Shown: piece by piece, positions 45,559-56,079 of the stretch
How positions within the stretch are numbered: the first letter of the stretch is position 1
Layout: every line of letters begins with the position of its first letter
NCBI RefSeq assembly: GCF_963675165.1
Contig: NC_087387.1
Coordinates: 3,326,189-3,390,188, forward strand
Direction: 5' to 3'
DNA: 64,000 nt
Source: Halichondria panicea
Taxonomy: Eukaryota; Porifera; Demospongiae; Suberitida; Halichondriidae
Translations under genes and position numbers: made by a program
The notes under the pieces: model-generated
Seen by the model: only the letters and a program-made list of their open reading frames with translations
Told to the model about the DNA's origin: nothing
The model's database searches: none

Positions 45559-48135
45559 TTATATGTCTTCATAAAGATCTTCGTCAAGTACATGTACACC
45601 ATCGTTTACTAGGTCCTCGTTTTCATCTACTGGCTCATCTGATTGCTCAGGTTGCACGTCCTCTACAAACTCACTGCACATATATACATGTAGCAAGATT
45701 ATATGTAATAAATTATGTAGATTGCATTATATGCAGTACCTGAGGTCAACTTTTCTCTGCTGCTCGTAATTCTCCCATATTTCTCCGGCAAAGTTGAACG
45801 ATTTTTCCTTCAGCACTCTCATGGGAGTCCTACGATCCGGTCTTCTCATGTCCTGAACCAGTCGTTCACTTGTACACTCTCTACGTACATTCTCGTTCTG
45901 AAGTAAACAAATGAATGAATGTACAGTCACACATACATTATTAGCCAGCATAACGTACCCAGTCCATAATAGCAAGGTCCATTCTCATGTTGAATGTAGC
46001 TTCCCCGAAGTGTACACGTTTTGAGATGTATGTGAGCAGCTGGTGATTGAAAGACTCCACCCAGAATGTGTCTCGACACTGTAAAAACAACATCATAGGA
46101 ATTTTAATAATAATTAGAAAAAAACCTCACTCGACAATATGATTCGGCATTCTTGTAAATAAGGGTGTCTTTTAGTGCTGACGTGAATGACTCGATTGCA
46201 AGAGGATCCTCTAGTTTTATCTTCGTGGGCTTGTACCCTGGACGCTTACAGGGTGACGCTTCGTTACAATCTGAGTGCTCGTTCTGAGAACACGATTATA
46301 AATGTTATTGGTGTACAGAGTACGGACAACTTGTTATCTATCATACACACTCACCTGATAATGTTTAACGATATTCAGAATGTTCTTTCTTAGATTGTCT
46401 GCTGACTGCTCACAGTTCTTCATACAGTAGTACAAGTGAACTTTCGTACTTTTACCTATTGACGAATATTTTTATGTTACTGAGCACTTATATAATCAAA
46501 GCTTACGCTTGTCAGATAACTCTGGAAACCACGTCTTTCCTTGAGCCTTTTTGGTCCCAATTGCTACTTTCTTCATATTCTTCGCTACATTCTTAGTGCC
46601 TGAAAATACGCGGACACAGTAATAATTGAGATTTGAGATTCTACACACTTACCATGCCATGTGTCGTACGAGTACGAGTATGTAAGGTTGAGATCATCAG
46701 TGACAAATCTCTTGACTACAGGCTGATTATCATGCGCTACTTCAACAATATTGAGACCTGAGACATAATATCCACAAAAAATAAACACAACCTCATAATG
46801 TTGATGCCTGAACATACCTTTATCTATGACTTCCGGAAGAACTATCTTAGTACACGCTACTTCTCGAGTCTGAGCACAGATGTGTTCTTTCCTGGAAACA
46901 GTCGAACACCCAACAATTCTTTTCGTACTAGAAAAAGATAATTTTCATATGATAAACGACAGCAGCACACTTGTAGATAATGAAAATAATTAGTTTACCT
47001 TCCCGAGAGGCAGGGAACAGTCGTGTGATAAGCATTTGCTGTTGAGTCGTGGCGAGCATCTGTTATTACCCACTATTGATAAAGTCATTACTGAAAAACA
47101 AAAACAAAACTAGCACATAAGAATTAATTACCTCACCGTCCTGCGAGTAACCAGGTAATGCCTTCACTTCGTCAATCGCTCTCAACATGGATGCCTTGGC
47201 ACAAGCATTCACGACGTCTAAGTATCCACCTTTCTTGTACACTGTAACGTCACAGTGTTTTGTAAGAGTACAGTTATAACATACATGTACACTTACTTGA
47301 CGAAATATACTTGACGAAATATACCATGAACTAACTTTTCCCAAGCCAGCATGACTACTAAAGTGAAGGTACTGGCTTGGGAGAACTCCAGCACAAGTAA
47401 AACCATGGACGATCCTGCAATAAATAGAATTCCAAGTTAATCTTGAAAACGTATGGAATTACTCACTTTTGATTGACAAGGTATCGTCCACCGAGTGTTC
47501 GCGAGCTAGCCCACCACTGTCGCTTTCCACATTTTCCACACTTGAATTCAAATCGGACAACATGCCCGTTCTGAAAAACAATATTATATTGCATACATCA
47601 TGTATTGGGTCTATCGGATCAGAAATACCTGGCGAAAATTGGTCGGCCTACGACAATAAGATTGGCACTGGTCACATGCTTGGGATAGGCCAGTGAAAAG
47701 ACAGAACAAAGTCTTCAGTTCACACACGAACAACTGTTCATCACTAGCGTCAGTATTGCCAGTAAATATTCCTGAACAAGAAGTAACGTCTTTATACAAA
47801 CTTATCAAAGCTACTGACACACACAAACCTGAATTCTCCAACATTGGGAAGACTTTGGATTTATCAGATTGTAGGTCTTCTCTCTCAGGAACAGCACCTG
47901 CCTGCTCCTGCTCCTGCTCCAACTTGTCCAACAAAACAGAAATAAGCTCTCTGCTGTCCAAGGGCAATGAGCCTCTAGCTGTAGCAGCAAGAGAACGCTT
48001 TGCCCTATCTATCCTAGCTACAAAAGCCTGCTTTGCATCTTCAGTATCGAAATTCAGCTCCATTTGGTACCGAAAACCATGCCTAGCACGCTTCTTCTTG
48101 GGTAGAGAACGAGAGTTGTCACATCTTTCAGCCAT
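45559..48135 (-). CDS. Kolobok-like DDE transposase (14 exons, 598 aa)
   Basis: Minus-strand exons: 47829-48135, 47629-47771, 47467-47570, 47311-47414, 47132-47241, 46999-47072, 46818-46927, 46653-46757, 46507-46599, 46355-46455, 46131-46283, 45959-46078, 45740-45897 and 45559-45673. They sum to 1,797 nt and read through without a stop. Residues 1-20 hold a basic stretch (PKKKRARHGF). Cys135/138 (CDQC) and Cys161/164 (CGKC) look like a zinc ribbon. Catalytic candidates: Asp261 in WVITDARHDSTANAYHTTVP, Asp327 in LNIVEVAHDNQPVVKRFVTD, and Glu476 in DTFWVESFNHQLLTYISKRV, with YDTWHG and ILNIVKHYQNEHSDC between them. This spacing and the 'D-WH', 'H--W/YC', 'E-FN' motifs fit Kolobok-type transposases. 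Weak points: exon 4 needs the proximal of two donors duplicated by a 14-bp repeat, and exon 6 uses a poor acceptor although a better one (TTTTTCAG) lies 18 nt upstream out of frame. A single extra G near 47070 would explain that. Confidence 0.75.
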
Positions 48136-48317
48136 TTTTTTTTGCTCTTTTTTGAACAAAGTATCTCGTGAGCCAAGGTGCTACATGCAGGCTATAAGGG
48201 GCGTATCAAAGTAAAACCATGTGTGCATGAAGCAAGCAGTGAAGCAAAAGGAGGCCAGAGAGTTTATCGCACGCGGCCATATTTAATCATTTCCGCCTCG
48301 AGTGCCCAGGGCACGCC

Positions 48318-48326
48318 CCTTTTATA
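48318..48326 (-). promoter_or_regulatory. TATA box in right TIR
   Basis: On the minus strand, TATAAAAGG lies 15 bp inside the right terminus and 183 bp before the transposase ATG. It is a consensus TATA box in the correct orientation. Use as a promoter is inferred. Confidence 0.5.
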
Positions 48327-48344
48327 GTCAGCATGCTCGTTTAA

Positions 48345-48667
48345 CTGCACAGAGCAACTGGGCTTGAAAATAGGGCTATACATAATAGACCACGCAGGCT
48401 GTAAAATTTTGTTGTTGGGTAGTAATATCAACCATGCTATATGAAGTACCATTGGCAACAACACATTAGGCAACAACACATTAGTAATTATACTAGCGCT
48501 ATGAACTTCTACAATAATATTCAACGACTTACTTACCACAGGCATAGCCTCGCTCCACTTCTTCCGCAATCCAATTTCTTCTTTCAATTGTATAGGCTGG
48601 CATCAAAGAAGATCGAGAGCACTCCTCTATATAGCTATGATCTTGCTTACGATCGTACACTCTTGCT
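48345..48667. other. Spacer between Kolobok-like and piggyBac-like elements
   Basis: No supported gene. A 14-bp duplication (GGCAACAACACATTA) is at about 48450-48482. Confidence 0.4.
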
Positions 48668-49189
48668 TTAACCCTTTCCCGGCTTTGGACGACATATGTC
48701 GTCCAGCTGACCGAGATTTTTAAAAAATTTGCTGTGCTGGCTGTGTTGGAGCTATGCACACACTGTAGGTACCAGCACATGCGCATTGAGCTGCTCTTTC
48801 ACATGGTATTTTCAACATCTTGCTTCGAGGTACACTTTGTGCACACTTTGTGCAGTACTGTCGAAAGAAAAGTGACTGTTTGATGATGACTTCAAGATCT
48901 TCGTAGTACAACCTCAGTGGGGTTCTAGAGCTGCTAGACAGTGAGAATATCGATCCTTATGGTCTTGTAGAGTGAGAGGACAGTGACTGGGATCATAGAT
49001 AGGTAGGAAGCTACCTCAAGCTAAAAAATAAAGAGCCTGAGGAGCCTGAAGGAGCTGGACCAAGTTTCTGGATCTGGTAAGTCTAGAGTAGCATTTGTAC
49101 AACATACTGTATTCTGATAGCTTCAGGATAGCTTCAGTATAGGTTTGCTTAGGCTAGTTAGTACAGCAGTGGATATCATGAGCCACCAT

Positions 49190-51853
49190 CACTGCAAAAA
49201 CACTTTTGTTATTGTGACACAGTTTGCTACCGGCACAAAATGTTATCTTGACAAAACGTTTGTCAATTTCCTGCAATTATTGTTATAACGACAAATCATA
49301 GTTTATTTAACTATTAATATAGTTTATCTAACTATTAATATTTGTTATTATTGTTATTTGAACACATGTGTTGTCATTTTGTCGAATCGTTGTTGATCTC
49401 ACAAATAGTGGAAGTTACCGTTCATTGTCAAATTAACATTAATGTGTGACAATAACAAATTATAAAGTTACAGCTAGAACTCTACTAAAAGATACGTGCA
49501 AGTTTGCATCACTGATTTCAACCTACTCAACCTATACTCGATTACCCTAGCTCGTAATAAATTGTCTACACTGAAACATCTCAGTTGCCCTGATGCTTAA
49601 ATCTTTGCATGCTCATGTTCAATTGTGTATGTAGCAATTGGAGACTTGTGACTGGTAAGTTACAGTGGCAGTGAAGAAGTCAGGAGCCTCCAGAGCCCTT
49701 CAGTGCAGTGCAGTGCAGGCAGCCTTCTCTCTATAGCCTCCTTCACAAGGCCTGGCCTGAAGAGCGGCCTGGGATCGAGCTTCTCTCTAGCCTCTAACTC
49801 TAGCTAGTCTCGAGGCCAGGAGAGTTTGGCCTCGAGACTATAATTATAAGCTGGAACTATAGGTGTGGCATGAGGGGGCGTTCAGGAATAACAGGGCAAG
49901 GCCTCAAACATACTTAGCACATGGTGCTTGCAGCTGCACCAGACTGCAGCTGCTCATGCAGCTTTATACCATCACTGACTGCATGCCTGTACCCCTGGCC
50001 TGGGCTACCATGTTCCATGTACACCAGCTAGGATCTAGGAGTCAAGAGTCACCTGCATCTGCAGCTTGAAAGAAAAGACAATTGCAAGTTAGTCAGTGCT
50101 CATTGCTAAACTCAACTTATTGCCCAATACTCTCTTTCAGATTTTCTTAAAGAGTAGATAGTACCACCATCTCAAAGAAAAAAGTTAAGTTCCATTGCAT
50201 GCTGTTGGCGCATGGCATGTACATGATCCCAAAACTCTCTGAATTCACAGTTTACAAATCACTGCTATACCGTATCGGCGTATAACTCCACCATGTACCA
50301 GCTTCAAAGAAAAAGGATTTAAGTTATGTTGCTCATTGCTAAATAAATGTGTTTACGTGTTTCTTCCACTTCCAGCTGCAGATTTTACCGTACCTCGGCC
50401 CCACAATGTGTACCAGCTAGGAGTCTACTTAACCACCTTCATCGACTTCAAAGAAACGACTTGCAAGTTATGTCAGATTCCATAAAACTATATAGCTAGC
50501 TAGAGGGCAACTGTCCCTGGTTTCGACCTTCATCTGTAGCATACTGATTTACAAGTTTGTGTCTTCATGCACTGGTTTCGACTAGTCAACTTCGTCCATG
50601 GGGTGATAGCTAGTATACTGATTTACGAGTTTGTGTGTATGTGTCCTCATGTGTCAGTTACACTGGTTTCGACTGGTCAACTTCGTCCATGGGGTGATAG
50701 CTAGTACACTGATTTACGAGTTTGTGTGTATGTGTCCTCATGTGTCAGTTACACTGGTTTCGACTGGTTTCGACTGGTCAACTTCGTCCATGGGGTGATA
50801 GCTAGCATACTGATTTACGAGTTTGTGTGTATGTGTCCTCACGTGTCAGTTACACTGGTTTCGACTGGTCAACTTCGTCCATGGGGTGATAGCTAGCATT
50901 GTAATTTACCAGTTTGTGTGTATGTGTCCTCATGCGTCAGTTACACTGGTTTCGACTGGTCAACTTCGTCCATGGGGTGATAGCTAGCATTGTAATTTAC
51001 CAGTTTGTGTGTATGTGTCCTCATGTGTCGGTTACACTGGTTTCGACTGGTCAACTTCGTCCATGGGGTGATAGCTAGCATACTGATTTACGAGTTTGTG
51101 TGTATGTGTCCTCATGCGTCAGTTACACTGGTTTCGACTGGTCAACTTCGTCCATGGGGTGATATAGCTATAGCATACTGATTTACGAGTTTGTGTGTAT
51201 ATGTGTCCTCATGTGTCCTCACGTGTCAGTTACACTGGTCAACTTCGTCCATGGGGGTGATAGCTTATACTATTTACATTTTGCACTACATATGTGTTGG
51301 TAACTATAGTGACTTCAATCTTTTGTTCTGTAGGGGCTTATTGTGACGAAAATGATCAGGGATGTAGCGTTCATGAAACCAAACGAAACGCCTGCAGTTC
51401 ACTGTACTGGAATTTCAAGAAACGCTAAGTGATGAACACTAAAAACAATTTACTGACAGAAGAAATGTATTGTGCTGCATGTCATGTGATCCAGTGATCT
51501 TATTCTATCATAAACTCATTGTTCTAATACCGTTTGACCTTCTGCATGTGCGTACGTGCGCGAGAAAACAACTAATTAAATGACAAAGGTATAGTGTTAA
51601 TTTAACAAAGAAATTCACTTTATAGCAGTGTTAATTCAGCATTCACTTTGTTATTTTGACATAGAAGTACAATAAATTGGTGAAATTCAGATGACATAAT
51701 ACTTTGTTGTTTTGACATAATTTCTTTGCTTGAATGACAAAACATTGTAGGTTGTTTTACCTTTGTCATTCTAACAAATATTATTCTGTCATGTGAGATT
51801 CATCACCGGGACAAACTTTTGTTTGTTAAATTAACAAAAGTGTTTTTGCAGTG
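49190..51853. mobile_element. Nested 2.66-kb element with CACTGCAAAAACAC ends
   Basis: The left end CACTGCAAAAACACTTTTGT and the right end in complement CACTGCAAAAACACTTTTGT are identical over at least 20 bp and interrupt the piggyBac-like sequence. Near both ends there are many TTTGTTATTTTGACA-like subterminal repeats (for example 49205-49265 and 51640-51790). CACTG termini with subterminal repeats point to the CACTA/Mirage/Chapaev group. Non-autonomous; a short frame (NDQGCSVHETKRNACSSLYW) near 51,350 is unassigned. Confidence 0.8.
50515..51270 (+). repeat. 91-bp minisatellite, about 8 copies
   Basis: The unit ACTGGTTTCGACTGGTCAAC / TTCGTCCATGGGGTGATAGC / TAGCATACTGATTTACGAGT / TTGTGTGTATGTGTCCTCAT recurs with the GGGGTGATAG block at 50600, 50691, 50792, 50883, 50974, 51065, 51156 and 51253. 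Spacing is 91 bp except where a small internal duplication was added (101 and 97). Confidence 0.95.
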
Positions 51854-52859
51854 ATTGAACTTGTAAACGTGTGTGTAGGTGAAGAACGTTTCCCGGGAAA
51901 AGGGTGTCTGCTGATACGACCTCGCAGAGAAGTTTCGGCAGATCCTGATCGAACTATGTCACCGTGAGAACATTGAGAACACTTACTTAGTGTCTATAGC
52001 ACTTTGTGCCTTCGTATAATATTGTTTGTGTACATAATTGTGAATGTTTGTAAACAATCGCTAATTAGTTGGGGGTGGTCAGTTGCTAGGTAACGATTAT
52101 GATGTCATGGTACCCCCGGGGTCTGGGCTACCTGTAGGAAATAGTTACGAGTGATTTCAATGTATGGTTCATAAGATATGGATTTTTAAAGAAAAACATG
52201 TATTAATTCTGTATTATTTTGTTTTAATTAAAGCCGGGAAAGGGTTAAACAAGCTGGCTGGCTAGCTAGCTAGCTATTTAATGTATTAAAAATGGCACGA
52301 GGTATAATGACGTCATACCTTCGTCATGGCAACGGCTGGATAGCACGTGGTTTGTGGAGGTTATAAAAAACAAAAATAACGAAAGAATGCAAAATGACCT
52401 CAGCTATCGCAAGTCAGGCCTTAATGCACCTGAGCTGGGCATTGTTTATTGTAGGGAATAGTCGACCTATACCTATTATCGGCCAATCATCTATGGACTA
52501 GGCTAGTATACGGAAAAATGTAACGGTAATCCGCCCTTTTGTAAAGAAGCTATACTCGACTCAAGCATACGCATATCAAGAGCCATCGACTTCCAGGTAA
52601 GTAGTAAGTCAGCTATGATGATGGTAAAATGTTTGAACGTTTGCATTAACCAGAAACTTACTGAATGGCGTCAGTAGCTTGCTTTTTTTACTTGATTTGT
52701 ATTCTATAGTCTATAATATTAGTATGCAGCTGTCCCTAGTATGCAGCTGTCCCACTGTAAGAGCTGTCCCACTGTAAGAGATGCCGCCCTGTAAGAAAAA
52801 GAAGGGGTTTAAACATTCGAGTAATCAACCACCACTATCCTTTTCTCACCTTAAATTCT

Positions 52860-53340
52860 CACCTTAAAAAGAGCAACAGGAGTTTGAAGAGGTAGCTGCA
52901 ATAGACTGACCACATGTCCGGTAACGAAGCTGCTGACTGTACCACGTTCTACGTTGAAAGACAGAGTAAGCAGACGAGTGTCATATGGAACGCCCTATGC
53001 CTTACCTTAGTATGACGGAAGAGGAAGAACTGTCCACCCATTTACTCCATGCGTCCAAAATAGGTTATGGGAAAACTAGGCATGATGGTAGAGACGTATG
53101 TGAGGCAGAAAGCACACTCGGGGGTTCTAAAATAACGAATGGGTGGTGGTAGAACAGCCTCGGAGGAACCCAAGTCTTAGACTTCGTGCTGGTGAGTGTA
53201 CTGCTGGAGTACACATGGATACTAACTATTATAATGCTGAAAATATGCGAGAGTACTTCGAGAGTACTTCGACCTATTGAGAAGTGTGTTTGACGAGTTT
53301 GATTTTGCATTCAATACGGACAGCTCTATTGGCAACAAAC
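52860..53340 (+). pseudogene. Pogo-like transposase N-terminal relic 2
   Basis: Plus-strand pieces: VPRSTLKDRVSRRVSYGTPY (about 52937), MTEEEELSTHLLHASKIGYG and KTRHDGRDV (53010-53100), SKITNGWW, then in another frame PSLRLRAGECTAGVHMDTNY and YNAENMREYF, FDEFDFAF. This is the HTH_psq plus CENP-B-type region of pogo/Tigger-like transposases and the start of the catalytic part. Several frameshifts, one at an 11-bp duplication of GAGAGTACTTC near 53,260. Confidence 0.65.
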
Positions 53341-53344
53341 GTTG

Positions 53345-54850
53345 TGGTGTTAGTAGTATGTAGTGTGCTATATACTCGGCCGTGTTAAATTTATTGTACT
53401 CTGTTCAGATATAGAAATATTCAAGATTATTTATTTGGTAAAGGGTTGTCAGACCTGCTGAGAATGATGGTGTGCTTTAAATTGCACTATTATGCCTTGT
53501 TGCGGAGTAACGGCACACTTTGCTGTAGCTAGTCGATAATAGAAAGAAGTAAAATATATAGAGACCGATAATAGATAGCTGTGGACGATAACTAATTGAC
53601 GACTGCGTATGGCTCCCTTTCAAGGTGAGAAAGCTTATAGAGTAGACCTTCATGTAGAAACTTAAAACAAGCGTTAGAAGCCTAGTACAGCTGAGATATA
53701 ACGCTAGGCGCAAACCCCGGTTGATAATTGATGGCACTCCTGCTGAAAAATGTATACACTGTGAGAAGTCAGTCAGTACCAATGCAGAGAAGCCAGCTTG
53801 TCTGTTGTGTATTTAGTATTTAGGGATAACAAGTAGTTTGGGTTATAGATGGACTTCTCCAACCCATTTTCTCATGTCAAAGGTACATCCAGTGTTGATT
53901 TAACATTTGAAAGTGATGTGTCAGAAGCAATTTCATTATTTGTGTAGTGATGTTTCATCAAAAATGGCTGATGAGGAGTGGGATATGACGGTGTGCGATC
54001 AATTCTACAAGTATATACTGGGTTGGTGTTGAACATTAAATACTTTAACTGGTTCATTTTGAGTTTGAGGCGTATGTTCGCCAGTGGTAAGTTCCAGCTA
54101 GTACTGTGCCTATATAGTTGGCAGGTCATAATTATGTAAATTGTGTATTGTGCAAGGTACTGCACCCTGTACTGCACCCTTCCGTTTACAATTATATTGC
54201 TACCGGTCAGTGTATTGGACATTAGACAAGTGTAAGGATTCAGAAGTTCGGGTAACTTATAGTATGTAAGTATGTAAGTATAAGCCATCTTAAGTATAAG
54301 CCATCTTTAGCAAAATCTTACGGGAATCAGTGTTTTGGAAACAATAAAGAGGAAACCTCTGTTTTGCTACTACATATTTAGTTACAGTACACAGTCACTT
54401 TTGAAGGCCAACTTTTCTGAAACCAATCCAGTGATTTTAATTATGTGGATATTGTTCAAAGATAAATCCAGATCGAGACGAGACGGTAACTCTCGAAGAC
54501 ATACAACTCTCGAAGACATACTAATTTTCAGCGCCTCCTCTTGCACGACCTGTGCTGGCGTAATGTGTTCAGCTCTTTTACAGAGAAACGGTGATCAATA
54601 AGGGTTTCCCACTTCTGGTTAGAGGTAACCAGCAACAAAATATGCAAACAGAGGAGAAAACTGGTGCGACCTAACTTCGACTCTGACACCAATATATGTG
54701 TCATTGCCGAGCGGGAAGCGAGGTGAATAATCGTACTACCTAATTCTGGCCCATGTGGATATATTCGTATATTTATTTGTATATATGTCTGCAACGGATG
54801 TGGGTTGGGCTCCCCCGGGGGGCAGTCAAATCAATAAAGGATGTGCTAGG
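53345..54850. other. Stretch without recognised genes
   Basis: Minus-strand open frames up to about 138 codons occur (53477-53782, 53872-54288) but lack family resemblance, low-complexity and start/stop context do not support them, and neighbouring duplications (54255-54310, 54480-54520) are as frequent as elsewhere. Confidence 0.35.
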
Positions 54851-54852
54851 GC

Positions 54853-55053
54853 GTGGCGTACCGTACCGTACCGAGGTACCCTAGCTATGAACAGTTGAAC
54901 ACCCGCTCTCGTAGTGCAAACCGGCGTGCAGCTCTCTCTACAGAGCAGCTAGAGAGAAACAGACAACAGGACAGAGACCGAAGAGCCACAGATAGGCGGC
55001 AGCAGTCGGATGAACAAAGGTCAGCTCATAAATTCTACTCAGTAGCACCGTGA
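54853..55053 (+). CDS. Arg/Gln-rich fragment, unassigned
   Basis: The frame contains SANRRAALSTEQLERNRQQD and RDRRATDRRQQSDEQRSA. Similar 'RRA--T-EQ---R-Q-D--RRA--R' repeats are seen at the N-terminus of some invertebrate mobile-element proteins, including Helitron-like ones. No catalytic part follows. It could be a fragment of such an ORF. Confidence 0.25.
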   Translation: MAYRTVPRYPSYEQLNTRSRSANRRAALSTEQLERNRQQDRDRRATDRRQQSDEQRSAHKFYSVAP

Positions 55054-55292
55054 CTACACATCACACTTCTCCAACACAAGCTGAAACAACTATCTTCTAA
55101 ACTTGTCATCGTCACTCCAAACATCATCTACACTCTCGTCGCTTTCTTGCCAATCATAAAGCAAATAGCCAATGATGACACAATCACAAGTGCCACCGAC
55201 AAACAAATAATCACAACTAAAATTCTTATGGCCGATCCATTTCAACTTTCATGCACTCCGAACAGTAATGTTTCCCGTAACTAAGTATAGGA

Positions 55293-55438
55293 TAGACTAC
55301 ACCTAAGAGTAGAATATGCGTCTACGTAACCTCCGCGGTTGCGGTTAGCCCGAGGCGCAAAGCCGAGGGAATCTAACCGTAACCAAGGTGGTTACTAAGA
55401 CGCATATTCTACGAGTGGGTGTGGTCTATCTAACTTGG
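55293..55438. mobile_element. 146-bp MITE with TAGAATATGCGTC in its ends
   Basis: The left arm TAGACTACACCTAAGAGTAG and AATATGCGTCTACGTAACC is mirrored on the right by TAGACCACACCCACTCGTAG and AATATGCGTCTTAGTAACC. The centre has GCGGTTGCGGTTAGCCCGAG with an inverted partner. Nearly a perfect hairpin. Confidence 0.65.
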
Positions 55439-55982
55439 ACTTCATTGCGCATGCGCGAGGCGTGGTTATAAAAAGCCAGGTTTGGTGCGTAGCAACAGAA
55501 ATTGAATTTGTGCGAGCTGGACGAGCTGGAGAGCTGTGAGAGACAGTTGACAGAAAAAGATAAGAAGACGGCTTCAAAACAATGAAAAACTTAGTAAAGC
55601 TTGTGAAACGCTTCTTGAAGATACTGGAAAGAACAGACAAGTAAAAAGAACCTAGAACTATGCTAGAACTGACTGCAACACTACAAGAAGAAGAATGAAG
55701 CTCTGTGGTGGAGTGGAGGGGGTATAGAGCAGACTGGACCGGCATGGAACCTTAAAAAACTCAATAGAAAGTGTCAAGTGACTGCTAAAGTGTTTTTGAT
55801 GCTTCCTGGCCCCCCTTGCCCATGCCCAACTGGAAAAAGCAATACAAAGCAACAGTGGACATGGAAAGAATGGATATTGACTGAACAAACTATTGCATTC
55901 TGTGTTTTTATAATGTTTTTGTCATCTTGTCACTTTCACTAAAAATTTCATTTCAACTTTTGAGAACTTCCTGCAAATTATT

Positions 55983-56072
55983 TGTCACTTCCTGTAGAAT
56001 ATGCGTCCACTTCCTGTAGAATATGCGCCCATTTCCTGTAGAATAAGTACTTTCTTGTAGATTATGCTTCCA
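55983..56072 (+). repeat. ~22-bp tandem repeat (ACTTCCTGTAGAATATGCG)
   Basis: Three to four decaying copies of ACTTCCTGTAGAATATGCGY, the last two reading AATAAGTAC and ATTATGCTTC. The TAGAATATGCG core is the same as in the ends of the MITE 550 bp upstream. Confidence 0.75.
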
Positions 56073-56079
56073 TGTAATC

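Larger units (their letters stand above)
44289..48344. mobile_element. Kolobok-like two-gene DNA transposon with TTAA target sites
   Basis: TTAA stands at 44289-44292 and 48341-48344. The enclosed 4,048 bp begin ACGAGCATGTTGGCTTTATA and, in complement from the right, ACGAGCATGCTGACTATAAA. Further in, CGTGCCCTGGGCA also occurs at both ends in mirror orientation (about 44370 and 48306). Two convergent spliced genes fill the interior with 64 bp between their stop codons. TTAA duplication plus a DDE transposase without piggyBac features fits Kolobok. The two full-length open gene models suggest a young, possibly competent copy. Confidence 0.8.
48668..52248. mobile_element. Non-autonomous piggyBac-like element, copy 3, split by a nested element
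   Basis: TTAA at 48668-48671 and 52245-52248 bounds a 3,573-bp unit with exact 15-bp TIRs CCCTTTCCCGGCTTT. An inner palindrome GGACGACATATGTCGTCC sits beside the left TIR. The two halves (48672-49189 and 51854-52244, about 909 bp together) match copies 1 and 2 in reverse orientation. No transposase ORF was seen. The complete ends and target sites show this is the best copy. Confidence 0.85.

Noticed and set aside
47693..48214. 173-codon plus-strand frame
   Set aside because: It is antisense to exons 1-2 of the Kolobok-like transposase, which has family motifs and splice sites.
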